Shown here: positions 15,557 to 23,678 of the stretch, piece after piece
How positions within the stretch are numbered: position 1 is the stretch's first letter
How the letters are laid out: each line of letters starts with the position of its first letter
Assembly (NCBI GenBank): GCA_025451875.1
Contig: JANWJQ010000015.1
Coordinates: 1 to 35,167 of the forward strand
DNA from: Rhizomicrobium sp.
GTDB taxonomy: Bacteria; Pseudomonadota; Alphaproteobacteria; Micropepsales; Micropepsaceae
Reading direction: 5' to 3'
Length of the DNA: 35,167 bases
Notes under the pieces: generated by a model
Databases searched by the model: none
Told to the model about the DNA's origin: nothing
The model's input: the letters and a program-made list of their open reading frames with translations, nothing else
Position numbers and translations under genes: made by a program

Positions 15557-16147
15557 TCAGCGGCGCTTGATCTTTATCGTGGCTCGAATTTTGTTAAAGC
15601 GACTGAGCAATGATCCGAGATCAAACGGCCTTTCGTCTTTCGCGATTTCGCCACCTGGAGTCGCATAGGCTACGAAGTAGTGCACCGCCAAACACGGCTT
15701 CAATGACAATACATAGACAAAGTCTTCGTACGAATACCACCCGCCGGGATCGCTGCCCGACATGTGCGCGAAGGTGGGCGCCTCCTTGTCGACACCACTT
15801 TCGTAGTCCGGTGGTTGCTGTGCGAGGAAATTTTCCGCTGTGCATGCATTTGCATAGCGAGGCAAAACTTCAACGGCCAATTCCGTCTGACCATTTTGCA
15901 GCGTCGTATAGGGTTGAAGATCGATGGATGGTTTCAGTCCGAGTCCTTCTATTCTCGCACGATTGCCGTCGTTGTCGGGATAATTCAAATCGGCGAAATT
16001 GGGATCGGCCACCCAGTCAGATGGATAGGAAATTGAAAATCCCCGCCCGTCGTGGAATGTGGTCCAACGCGCCGCAATCGAAGCGTTTGTCGAAAACAAA
16101 AACAATAAGCACGTCAAAACCGCCTTGCTTCTCAATCCGATATTCAC
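15557..16147 (-). CDS. Exported hypothetical protein
   Basis: The 196-residue protein starts at a GTG (16147) with GAAGGG eight bases upstream. A signal peptide (SKAVLTCLLFLFSTNASIAA) is followed by WTTFHDGRGFSISYPSDWVADP, an opening typical of PsbP/Mog1-fold exported proteins whose first strands read 'F.. G...YP..W'. Two Cys (NACTAE and KPCLAV) may pair. It is transcribed away from the ankyrin gene and ends 127 bases from it, convergent. No function can be named. Confidence 0.75.
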   Translation of the reverse strand: MNIGLRSKAVLTCLLFLFSTNASIAARWTTFHDGRGFSISYPSDWVADPNFADLNYPDNDGNRARIEGLGLKPSIDLQPYTTLQNGQTELAVEVLPRYANACTAENFLAQQPPDYESGVDKEAPTFAHMSGSDPGGWYSYEDFVYVLSLKPCLAVHYFVAYATPGGEIAKDERPFDLGSLLSRFNKIRATIKIKRR

Positions 16148-16592
16148 TGCGAAGCCCTTCCCGCTGCATTATCTCGTCGAACCACGGGGCCAGCCAACAG
16201 ACCGATGTGTAAACGGAAGCGATGAACCATTGGATCGCCTCATCACGCAAATCCCCAAGGCAACTTATCCAAACCACCGTGAACGACCGTCGACTGATGA
16301 CAACTATATCGATGTTTTGAACCACAAGACAGCGGTCCCATTGTCGACTTTGTCGGGCGCTATCCGTGCCGAAACCCGCCGAAGTGAGTGAATTGGTCGA
16401 GTTTTCATCGCACTTGCCACAATAGACCATGCGATATGCTGCGTTGCAGTGCCACGATGTTTGCTCCGGAAATGCCTTTCATCGCGCCAAGCTTTGAATG
16501 GTCTCAGAAGCGATCTAGTGTCGGTTCCGATCTGAAACGTTCGAACACGCTGGAGTGGCAGCGTCGCTTTCGCGATCGAAGGGAAATTTTCC
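16148..16592. other. Stretch without a confident gene
   Basis: This region lies between the divergent genes at 16147 and 16593 and presumably carries their promoters. A minus-strand frame (16017-16430) and a plus-strand frame (16059-16391) both overlap the start of the exported protein and lack binding sites. The minus frame has one hydrophobic stretch (SFTVVWISCLGDL) but resembles nothing known, so I leave both out. Confidence 0.45.
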
Positions 16593-16850
16593 ATGCATGA
16601 CAGCACGCTTCTCGGTGTCGATGCGTTATGCCTCGTGTTGCTGGCCCAAAATATTTACACAAGCGCGCGGCGATGGCTCTCCGTCGCCTATGCTCTCGTG
16701 GGGTTTGTGATTCCGATCGTGTTGAGCATCATCCCGATTTTTGTTTTCAACGCGGATATCGATACGGTCGGCACTGCGGTCTCCGTGACCAGTCCGATCG
16801 CGGCGGTCATCGGCGCGTTCATTCCGCCGAGCAGGGAAAAGCGCGCATGA
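16593..16850 (+). CDS. Small two-helix membrane protein
   Basis: The 85-residue protein has GAAGGGAAA about 9 bases before the ATG. It has a weakly hydrophobic N-terminal helix (STLLGVDALCLVLLAQNIY), a strong helix (LSVAYALVGFVIPIVLSIIP) and a third hydrophobic segment near VTSPIAAVIGAFIPP, ending in a basic tail SREKRA. Topology with two to three membrane passes is likely. It ends 118 bases before the convergent WD40 gene. Family and function are not recognised. Confidence 0.6.
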   Translation: MHDSTLLGVDALCLVLLAQNIYTSARRWLSVAYALVGFVIPIVLSIIPIFVFNADIDTVGTAVSVTSPIAAVIGAFIPPSREKRA

Positions 16851-16967
16851 GAACCACGCAACTCGGCACTACGCTACATCGCATTACGACACCATCACGC
16901 CAGCACGGATTCACTTGATCGCCGGCTGTCGTGCTCAAGCCGTGGGCTCTCCTTCGCAAAGTAGACA

Positions 16968-18209
16968 TCACTCAACGGACCGGCATGTCTCGAGCCCTCT
17001 TTTCATAGCAAGCACTGAGAATCGAGCCGACCAGATCCGCGCCGTGTTGTCGGCTGATGCCGTGACGATGCATCTACCATTGGGCGAATAAAAGGCTGCG
17101 TTGACGAAACTGTTGTGTCCCGAAAGAACCGCGATCTGAACGCCGGTGGCGGCGTCCCAAATACGCGCCGATTTGTCGTCTGATGCGGTCAGCACGCGCA
17201 TGCCGTCAGGCGAATAGACAACAGACTCCACGAAGTTGTTATGCCCAACCAGAATTTCGAGGCAGCGGCCAGTGATGGCATCCCAGATGCGCACGGTGCC
17301 ATCAAATGACGCGGTCGCGATGCGCGCGCTGTTTGGCGAAAAGGCCGCGGAGCTGACCACGTTCGAGTGCCCGGACAGCATTAGGAGCGCCATGCCCGTG
17401 TCGGCGTCCCAGAGCCGTGCCGTCTTGTCGTCCGAGGTCGTGACGATGACTTTCCCGTCCCGCGAATAGGCGGCGAAAATCACATGATCCCGGTGGCCCG
17501 CGAGCACAGTGAGTTGCCGTCCCGTCGCCGCATCCCAGATACGCGCCGTATCGTCGTCCGACACGGTGACGACCCGGCGCCCGTCCGGCGAGAATATCGC
17601 CGACCAGACGCGATCGCGGTGACCGGACAGTACTGCCAGCGGAGCGCCTGTCGCCGCGTTCCAGATGCGTGCGGTTTTATCCAGCGAGGCAGTCACAATG
17701 CGGGCGCCATCCGCGGAATATGCCGCCGTCTCCACGATGCCATGGTGTCCGGCGAGCACCGCGTGTTGCTTTCCCGTGGCCGCATCCCAGATGCGGGCCG
17801 TATTGTCGGCCGAGCTGGTAACGACGTACCTGCCGTCGGGCGAAAAGGCGGCCGAAGTTACATAGTCTTTGTGTCCCGACAATACAGCGCGCTCCGCCCC
17901 CGTCGCCGCGTTCCAGACCCGCGCGGTTCTGTCCTGCGAAGCCGTGACGATCCATTTTCCATCCGGCGAATAGGCCCCAGACCAGACAGCCGCCTTGTGA
18001 CCTCGGAGCAGGGAAAGCACCGTGCCATCGATGGGCACGTCCGGAATCCGATCCGCTCCCGGGCGAGACTCGGCTTGCTTTATCGTTGCAGCGAACGATG
18101 GCCGGCTCTCGCATTGCGAACCAAACACCAGAAGCGGGATGATGAAGAGGCCGGCGGGTGGGTTCCGCATCCTCGCGCCGGCGCGCTCAAGAACTTGCAG
18201 GCACCGCAT
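16968..18209 (-). CDS. Exported or membrane-anchored WD40-repeat protein (eight repeats)
   Basis: Starting at the ATG at 18209 (TAATG overlap with the upstream stop, GAAGGG before it) the protein has 413 residues; an ATG at 18170 is the alternative. A hydrophobic N-terminal segment (AGLFIIPLLVFG) suggests export or anchoring. Eight WD40 blades follow, each of the form L-x-GH...V..A..SPDG..IVTAS.D.TARIWDAATG, covering nearly all the rest. A seven- or eight-bladed propeller for protein binding is expected. The repeats are very similar to each other at protein level, which points to recent internal duplication or gene conversion. It is coupled to the membrane protein gene upstream. No catalytic domain is attached, which is unusual for bacterial WD40 proteins. 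Confidence 0.85.
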   Translation of the reverse strand: MRCLQVLERAGARMRNPPAGLFIIPLLVFGSQCESRPSFAATIKQAESRPGADRIPDVPIDGTVLSLLRGHKAAVWSGAYSPDGKWIVTASQDRTARVWNAATGAERAVLSGHKDYVTSAAFSPDGRYVVTSSADNTARIWDAATGKQHAVLAGHHGIVETAAYSADGARIVTASLDKTARIWNAATGAPLAVLSGHRDRVWSAIFSPDGRRVVTVSDDDTARIWDAATGRQLTVLAGHRDHVIFAAYSRDGKVIVTTSDDKTARLWDADTGMALLMLSGHSNVVSSAAFSPNSARIATASFDGTVRIWDAITGRCLEILVGHNNFVESVVYSPDGMRVLTASDDKSARIWDAATGVQIAVLSGHNSFVNAAFYSPNGRCIVTASADNTARIWSARFSVLAMKRGLETCRSVE

Positions 18210-19585
18210 TATCGCTCGGCCCTTCGTTTCGAAATGGGCGAATCCAGCGTGAGATAGAACAGCGAAATCAGCGCCGCGACATCCAGAAAGTACAGGTAGC
18301 GGTAGTCGCAGGCGATGGAAATAAAGAAAAACGTCAGTGTGAAGATCAGGCCACCCGTCAGCATCGCCGCGATGACGATGTCCGCATCGCGGCGGCGGTA
18401 CAGCAGAAACGCAAGCGCGCCTACCGCAAGCAGAGCCGACGCGGCGTGCGATAACAGCGGCGTGCCCAAGAATGTCGCAGCATAGTCCTTCAACGCCATG
18501 TCGCGGGCATCCATGCGCTCGGGAATGCCCAGCGCCCGCAACAGTCCAGGCGGACCATCGACGCCGGCCATATACGGCACGCATGCGCTAAGATTTGGCG
18601 CGAGAAATACCCAGCGAAATATCTCCGCGCGCGTTTTCAGGTACAAACCGGTGTGTCGAAAGGCAAGATCGCGCCATTGCTCCGCGATCGTCTCCGACTT
18701 CGCGTTGCCAAGGGCAGTAAGCAGCGATTTCGAATTCGACAGCGTATCGTTGCGCTCCGCCGAATACAGCGAAACTCCATTCGCCCGAAGATTCTTCGTC
18801 AGCGAAGGATCGCTGGCTGCCATGACATCCAGTCTGTAACCGGGCGAGGATTTCAACGCGCCCACGAGATCGTAGGTCTGCAGAAGTCGAAACTGGGCCG
18901 CTGGGCCGGTATGCCCGTGAACCCGGGGGCCGAGCAACGCCTGCGCGGCCAGTGCAACGATGGCCGCAACCGCAATTCCGGCCAACCCATACAACAAGCC
19001 GTCCCGCCCTGAGGACCGCCGTGCCGTGATCCCCGCTAATGCGACGACCGCCGGCGGCAGCAGAACGATCCCGTTTTGTCGAACGAGGGCGGCGGCCGAC
19101 AAAAGGAAAAAGCACAGGGTGAGAAGCGCGAAGCGCGGGCGCGGCAACCGCCAATAGACCGTCGCATTGACGAGACAGACATGGCCCGCAACCGCCAGGG
19201 CCGCGAACAACACATCCTTCCAGACGATGCCCGGATAGAGAAAAAATTGCGGCGATGCGATGCAAACAAAGGCGACGAGCACGGTCGCCCAATTTTTTTT
19301 GCCGGGTAGCCTCGACAGCGACAGCAACCCGCCGAAGAGCAACAGCGTATCGAATGTCACAAACAATCCGGTTCCCGGCAGAACCGCGTCAAAGATGCCG
19401 AGCAGCCAGGACATCGCGTAGGGATGCCAGTTCGCATAAACGGCCTGACGGCCCTCTAGAAGCTGGACTTCCGAGTCGTACGAGAGATGACCGGGCCAGT
19501 TGGCAATCAAGCACAAGACAAGCCCGAGACCGATGACGAGAGTCGCAAGCCAAGCCATCGATGGTATGCGGGCGTTAAGCAACAC
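18209..19585 (-). CDS. Polytopic membrane protein, GT-C glycosyltransferase-like
   Basis: The 458-residue protein starts at a GTG (19585) after GGGGAAAGG. It has about ten to twelve membrane helices. After the first helix the loop reads NWPGHLSYDSEVQLLEG, followed by NWHP. This acidic first loop with a later His-Pro is typical of lipid-linked GT-C glycosyltransferases. A large non-membrane part (about 215-330) lies between helix blocks. It may transfer sugar from a polyprenyl carrier to an exported acceptor, but substrate and acceptor are unknown. The stop overlaps the WD40 start by one base, so the two proteins are made together. Confidence 0.7.
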   Translation of the reverse strand: MLLNARIPSMAWLATLVIGLGLVLCLIANWPGHLSYDSEVQLLEGRQAVYANWHPYAMSWLLGIFDAVLPGTGLFVTFDTLLLFGGLLSLSRLPGKKNWATVLVAFVCIASPQFFLYPGIVWKDVLFAALAVAGHVCLVNATVYWRLPRPRFALLTLCFFLLSAAALVRQNGIVLLPPAVVALAGITARRSSGRDGLLYGLAGIAVAAIVALAAQALLGPRVHGHTGPAAQFRLLQTYDLVGALKSSPGYRLDVMAASDPSLTKNLRANGVSLYSAERNDTLSNSKSLLTALGNAKSETIAEQWRDLAFRHTGLYLKTRAEIFRWVFLAPNLSACVPYMAGVDGPPGLLRALGIPERMDARDMALKDYAATFLGTPLLSHAASALLAVGALAFLLYRRRDADIVIAAMLTGGLIFTLTFFFISIACDYRYLYFLDVAALISLFYLTLDSPISKRRAER

Positions 19586-19922
19586 TCACCTTTCCCCGGC
19601 ACGGCGACGGCGACTCCTGTTCATCCAGCTTGAAGCATTCGCACGGTTCAGTCTGCATCGATGATTGGGAGGCCACCGATAACCCCGCATATCGCGGGAC
19701 CCAAGCGCTTCGGTGGTTGGCAAACATCAACGAACGAGGATTCCATAGCAGCCTCAACGCGTTACCAGAGCAACCGCGATCGGAGCCGGGTGCGGATGCC
19801 GTGGGCGCTCGTTGAACATCGCAAACTCTGTTAGCCTTTTGCCATTGTCCGTCCGCGTGTCGCGCCGCATTTCGATATTTCAGACATCGATTTCATTCAG
19901 CCTTTCCGCAAAGGAGAAACCA
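19586..19922. other. Divergent promoter region of the RiPP-like locus
   Basis: The stretch separates the minus-strand membrane protein gene from the plus-strand precursor gene and must hold both promoters. Upstream in-frame starts for the precursor (for example at 19812) have no binding site. No other gene is seen. Confidence 0.5.
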
Positions 19923-20219
19923 ATGGCCGATATTCCGCCGCCGCCGCCAAAGCCGGCGATAGTCGAAATAGATAAGACCAAACAGCTAGACATGGCCGAA
20001 CGCATCAAGGCGATCCGGGTATCGTTCGCGAAGACCCGCGAATCCTTGCAGTCAGGTGCTGCGGCGGCGGGCATCCGCGTCGCGCAGGACGATTTCAACC
20101 AGGCCCTGCCGTTCCAGAACTTCAATCAGTTCACGAACTTCAACGACTTCACCAATTTCAACAACTTCACGAACTTCAACGACTTCACCAATTTCAACAA
20201 TTTCGGCAATGGCGGGTGA
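19923..20219 (+). CDS. RiPP-like precursor peptide with Phe-x-Asn/Asp repeats
   Basis: The start at 19923 is fixed by AAGGAG six bases upstream and gives 98 residues. Residues 1-9 are MADIPPPPP. A charged helical leader follows (DKTKQLDMAERIKAIRVSFAKT), with Ala/Gly-rich spacing. The last 35 or so residues are a putative core: LPFQNFNQ, then two copies of FTNFNDFTNFNN, then FGNGG. Every third residue is Phe and the third position of each triplet is Asn, Asp or Gln. Radical SAM cyclophane (triceptide) systems modify aromatic-x-x triplets of this kind, which fits the maturase gene 21 bases downstream. No signal peptide or membrane helix is present. The leader/core boundary is inferred. Confidence 0.85.
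   Translation: MADIPPPPPKPAIVEIDKTKQLDMAERIKAIRVSFAKTRESLQSGAAAAGIRVAQDDFNQALPFQNFNQFTNFNDFTNFNNFTNFNDFTNFNNFGNGG
20130..20201 (+). repeat. Tandem 36-bp repeat in the precursor core
   Basis: Two adjacent 36-bp units (20130-20165 and 20166-20201) are identical except for the last base (C or T, both AAC/AAT for Asn). Each encodes FTNFNDFTNFNN. Each unit also contains two 18-bp half-units differing at a few bases. The near-identity shows recent duplication of a coding block that sets core length. Confidence 0.9.
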
Positions 20220-20240
20220 TGCGCAACGCTGGACTCGTTC

Positions 20241-22193
20241 ATGTCTTCCGCTATCGAACGTCCTCTTGCCCGGCCGGGTAACACGATTGAAACGGCACCA
20301 CTCGGGCTGCTCGTTCTGCAGCCCACGACTTTTTGCAACATCGACTGCCGCTATTGCTATCTGAGCCAGCGATCTGAAAACCACCGGATGAGCCCACACA
20401 CCGTGCAGGCGGTCGCGCGGTTCGTCCGCGATATACCTCTGCGCGACCAACGGTTGTCCGTCGTATGGCATGCCGGCGAACCGCTGGCCGCGCCGGTGGC
20501 GTTTTATGAAACTGCATTCCGGACTCTGAAAGCCGAAGCCGGTCCGATCGAATTCGAACATCATATCCAGACCAACGCGACGTTGATCAACGACGAATGG
20601 TGCGCGCTCTTCAAGCAATGGGGGGTGCATGTCGGCGTCAGCATCGATGGTCCCAAGGCGATAAACGACGCCCATCGCGTCGATCGCGCCAATCGTGGAA
20701 CGTTCGATCGCGTGATGCGCGGCATCGCAAAGCTCCGCGAACACGGCATACCGTTCACTGTGATCGGCGTTCTGACACAGGATGCCTTGAAAGCACCTGA
20801 GGACTTCTGGGCGTTTTTCGAGACACTGGGCGCCACACAAGTCGCCTTCAACGTGGAAGAACAGGAAGGCATCAACGCCTTGTCGACGCTTACGGAAGAC
20901 GGCTATGGGGATTTTCGCCGGTTCGTCGAGCGCATCGCTGAACTGCGGCGCAGCGGCCCGAAGCTCCGCCAACGGGAATTCGACGGCATGCGGGGACATC
21001 TAACGGCGCCGCCCGGTAGCGACCTGCAACGCGCCGACAACATGCCCGGCGCAATCATCAACATAGACTTCGAAGGCAATGTGACGACGTTTTCACCGGA
21101 ATTGCTGGGCGCCGAACACGACGACTACGGAACATTTCACTGGGGCAACGTGCACCGCGATGATTGGCAGGGCGTCGTGTCTCATCCGAACTTTCGCAAA
21201 GCCTATGCCGACATATTGGCCGGCGTTGCGCTCTGCCGGGAGACATGCGCGTATTTTTCCGTCTGTGGCGGCGGCAACCCCAGCAACAAGCTCACCGAAC
21301 TCGGCACCTTTGCCGGGACGGAAACCCAATTCTGCAAGCTGCATATACAGACCTTCGCTGACGTCGTGATCGAGGAGCTTGAGCGCGAACTATCATCCGG
21401 AGATTTGAAGGAGGACGTCTTGCCGCAAAGCAATCCTGTGAACACCGGCGCATCGAAGCCCGCAAAAGAGGTGGACATCTATTTGGCGGGCGCCGGCATC
21501 GCGTTTCCCGCGCATCTGACGATCGAAACCGTGGAAATCCTCACGGCCTGCAAGCGGATCTGCACCAACCTGCAGGAATCGATGCTGACGGGATTGCCAC
21601 AGGATCTGAAGGACAAATGCATCAGCCTCTGGCCGCTCTATCAGGACGGCCGGATTCGCAGCGAAAACTACAATGACGTGTTCAACGCCATCGTCGAAAT
21701 CGCTGAGGTCGAGCGGCCGATCGCCTGGCTGACGCCCGGACATCCGGTGATATTCGACAGCGTCACGACCTCGCTTCTGAACGCGGGAAAGTTACGGGGA
21801 TGGAACGTTCGGGTCATTCCAGCGATATCTTCCATCGACACGATGCTTGCCGAGCTGGGCTTCGATCCCGCCCACGGAATGCTGATCCATGAGGCGACCG
21901 GTCTTGTGAGGCGGCGCATTCCGCTGCACCGCACGGTCGCTGCGATGCTCCTGCAGCCGGCAGTGTTCGACGTCAACGTTGCGATTATCGACGCGGGGAG
22001 CAAAGGTCCAGATCTGTCGCCGCTGCGGGACTACATTGCGGAATTTCATGCGCCGGATCACAAATGCGCGTTCATCCGGTCTTCATCCGGCTTTGGCGAG
22101 CCCGATCTTGTGACCTGGACAGCCCTGCGCGATCTTACGAACGTGCCTTACGACAGGATCGCCGGCTCGACATTGTTCGTTCCGCCCGCCTGA
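20241..22193 (+). CDS. Radical SAM/SPASM-like maturase fused to a tetrapyrrole methylase-like (borosin-type) domain
   Basis: This 650-residue protein has two enzymes in one chain. Residues about 20-250 form a radical SAM domain with the cluster motif C32-x3-C36-x2-C39 (CNIDCRYCYL), then HAGEPL and SIDGP motifs typical of peptide maturases. A Cys-rich segment near 332-345 (CRETCAYFSVCGGG) and a later Cys (TQFCKLH) resemble the SPASM auxiliary-cluster region. Residues about 410-600 match the TP-methylase fold of borosin N-methyltransferases: IYLAGAGIAFPAHLTIETVE, WPLYQDGRIRSENY, TPGHPVIF and AELGFDPAHGMLIHEA. Predicted roles are cyclophane-type cross-linking and backbone N-methylation of the precursor. 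The start at 20241 is the first ATG and lacks a strong binding site. Confidence 0.85.
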   Translation: MSSAIERPLARPGNTIETAPLGLLVLQPTTFCNIDCRYCYLSQRSENHRMSPHTVQAVARFVRDIPLRDQRLSVVWHAGEPLAAPVAFYETAFRTLKAEAGPIEFEHHIQTNATLINDEWCALFKQWGVHVGVSIDGPKAINDAHRVDRANRGTFDRVMRGIAKLREHGIPFTVIGVLTQDALKAPEDFWAFFETLGATQVAFNVEEQEGINALSTLTEDGYGDFRRFVERIAELRRSGPKLRQREFDGMRGHLTAPPGSDLQRADNMPGAIINIDFEGNVTTFSPELLGAEHDDYGTFHWGNVHRDDWQGVVSHPNFRKAYADILAGVALCRETCAYFSVCGGGNPSNKLTELGTFAGTETQFCKLHIQTFADVVIEELERELSSGDLKEDVLPQSNPVNTGASKPAKEVDIYLAGAGIAFPAHLTIETVEILTACKRICTNLQESMLTGLPQDLKDKCISLWPLYQDGRIRSENYNDVFNAIVEIAEVERPIAWLTPGHPVIFDSVTTSLLNAGKLRGWNVRVIPAISSIDTMLAELGFDPAHGMLIHEATGLVRRRIPLHRTVAAMLLQPAVFDVNVAIIDAGSKGPDLSPLRDYIAEFHAPDHKCAFIRSSSGFGEPDLVTWTALRDLTNVPYDRIAGSTLFVPPA

Positions 22194-22208
22194 CGCGGAG
22201 CCGAAGCG

Positions 22209-23057
22209 ATGGCAACGGATATTTCCGTTTTTCCGGGCGGCGGATCGCCGGTCGTGCTTTATCAACCCGGCGGCGATCTGCCCGAGCAGCGCATCCATTT
22301 GAGCCGCGGGACCTGCCCCGCGCGCGCAATCGACGAAAACCCGCCCTACTACATGGATGGCGCGCGCGTGCCGGTCCCCGACTGGAGGCCGGCGACGGCA
22401 GACGAAAATGCCGATCTCTGGTCCCGGAGCGCGCCGGCCGCGCATTGCGCCGTCGGCATCGTGCGGTTGTTCAATCCTTATATGTTGCGGCTCTTTGAAA
22501 ACCGCAGGGACATTTTTGAGAACCCGTCCGACGAAGAGACGTTGAAACACCCTTTGATGGCCCTGCTGCTCGACGTCACCGCAAAAAAAGGAATCGTCAT
22601 AAAGCACCTCCACTCCGCCAGAATGGGACGTGACGAACCCGGCCGGATCACCATGACCAAAGCCGTTGGGCAGGATGCGCGCGTCGGGCTTCATTTTGAC
22701 CGCTGGGACATGTGCCCGTTTGACGATCTGGCGAACAGCACTAATCGCGTGGCGATGAACCTGGGACCTACCGACCGATACTTTATTTTCGTGAACCAGA
22801 CGGCGGCCGGCATGTATGCGATGCTGTCAGATATCGGCGTGCAGGTGCCGCGAGATGTCGCGCCGATCGGTAAGGCGTTCATGCAGGCGTTTCCGGATTA
22901 CCCCGTCATCCGCGTGCGGCTGCAACCCGGCGAGGCCTATGTCGCGCCGACCGAAAATATCCTGCATGACGGCAGCAGCGCGGAAGTGAGCAACGTCAAC
23001 CACTATATTTCGGTTCGCGGCCGCTTCGAATTCGTGGATAATCATATCCGATGCTAA
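22209..23057 (+). CDS. Putative Fe(II)/2-oxoglutarate-dependent oxygenase of the RiPP-like locus
   Basis: The 282-residue protein begins 15 bases after the maturase, with GGAG before the ATG. A facial triad can be read as His162-x-Asp164 (GLHFDRWD) and His253 (NILHDGSS), with Arg270 or Arg272 (YISVRGRF) to bind the 2-oxoglutarate carboxylate. The segment between them (RVAMNLGPTDRYFIFVNQ and PGEAYVAPTEN) has the strand pattern of a double-stranded beta-helix. There is no signal peptide. In this context it would hydroxylate the precursor peptide, perhaps at Asn, Asp or Phe beta-carbons. The oxygenase call is from motif spacing; family membership is unconfirmed. Confidence 0.65.
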   Translation: MATDISVFPGGGSPVVLYQPGGDLPEQRIHLSRGTCPARAIDENPPYYMDGARVPVPDWRPATADENADLWSRSAPAAHCAVGIVRLFNPYMLRLFENRRDIFENPSDEETLKHPLMALLLDVTAKKGIVIKHLHSARMGRDEPGRITMTKAVGQDARVGLHFDRWDMCPFDDLANSTNRVAMNLGPTDRYFIFVNQTAAGMYAMLSDIGVQVPRDVAPIGKAFMQAFPDYPVIRVRLQPGEAYVAPTENILHDGSSAEVSNVNHYISVRGRFEFVDNHIRC

Positions 23058-23480
23058 GGGGGGCAGCTAATATCCACATCATTTTCCTCATCGCTTGGAT
23101 ACCGCCCTCCGGCACCGCAGACTCTTGCGCCGCAACCACCCCATCTGGATGGAGCCGTCGCCATGCAGTAGTCTCTACAAACCTGGCACAAAAAATGCGT
23201 CAGGCCACATCTGTCGGTGGCGTTCCCCTTGGAGGACGAAGTTGCGTCTCGTAGTAATTCGTTAGTTCCTCCAGATTTTGGGGGACACATGGATGGATTG
23301 AAAAGGAGGCGGGTTAAAATCCCAGGATTTCGGGCGATTTTTTTCGAGTCTATGATTCCTCCGGCTCCGCCAGCACATTTTGTCCTTTATTACCTATATT
23401 TCCGCTGCTGCGAAACAAATCGCAGCGGCAAAGACTCTCTCGGATGCCAGTTCGGGGGCCGTTTCGTGATGCACTATCTG
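23058..23480. other. Intergenic stretch after the RiPP-like locus
   Basis: No convincing gene. A plus-strand frame from 23217 to 23564 has no clear start signal, but its last 25 or so codons resemble pentapeptide repeats and belong to the remnant described next. No terminator hairpin was identified after the oxygenase gene. Confidence 0.4.
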
Positions 23481-23655
23481 TTCTCGAATTTGTCGGTACG
23501 ACATTCGGAGCTAGCAAATTCAGCAACAGCCGGCGCGTGCATATTATCTGTATACGGATACTAATTTAGCAGACGCGACTCTACAAGGCGCAGATATCTC
23601 TTGGTCGAGTTTCTTGTTCACTGATCTCACTAACGTAGATTTGGAACCGTTGTGA
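23481..23655 (+). pseudogene. Pentapeptide-repeat protein remnant
   Basis: In the first frame, 23563-23655 reads NLADATLQGADISWSS then FLFTDLTNVDLEPL and stop, which divides into A(D/N)Lxx pentapeptides. Just upstream, the third frame reads FSNLSVRHSELANSATAGA to a TAA at 23562-23564, which also has this flavour. A frameshift near 23556 would join them. This is the C-terminal end of a beta-helix pentapeptide protein whose 5' part is gone. Confidence 0.45.
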
Positions 23656-23678
23656 TCCGGCGGAAGCTGCGCAATCCG

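Noticed and set aside
16017-16430. 137-codon minus-strand frame overlapping the start of the exported protein gene
   Set aside because: It overlaps that gene out of frame by about 130 bases, has no binding site and shows no known motif.
17484-18257. 257-codon plus-strand frame opposite the WD40 gene
   Set aside because: Its internal repetition comes from the WD40 repeats on the other strand.
20130-20201. Tandem repeats considered as a CRISPR or iteron array
   Set aside because: The units are contiguous without spacers, in frame and inside a coding sequence with a good start; they are protein repeats.
20052-20999. 315-codon minus-strand frame opposite the precursor and maturase genes
   Set aside because: It contains no family motif and only reflects codon bias of the radical SAM gene and the precursor repeats (giving artificial EVVEI repeats).
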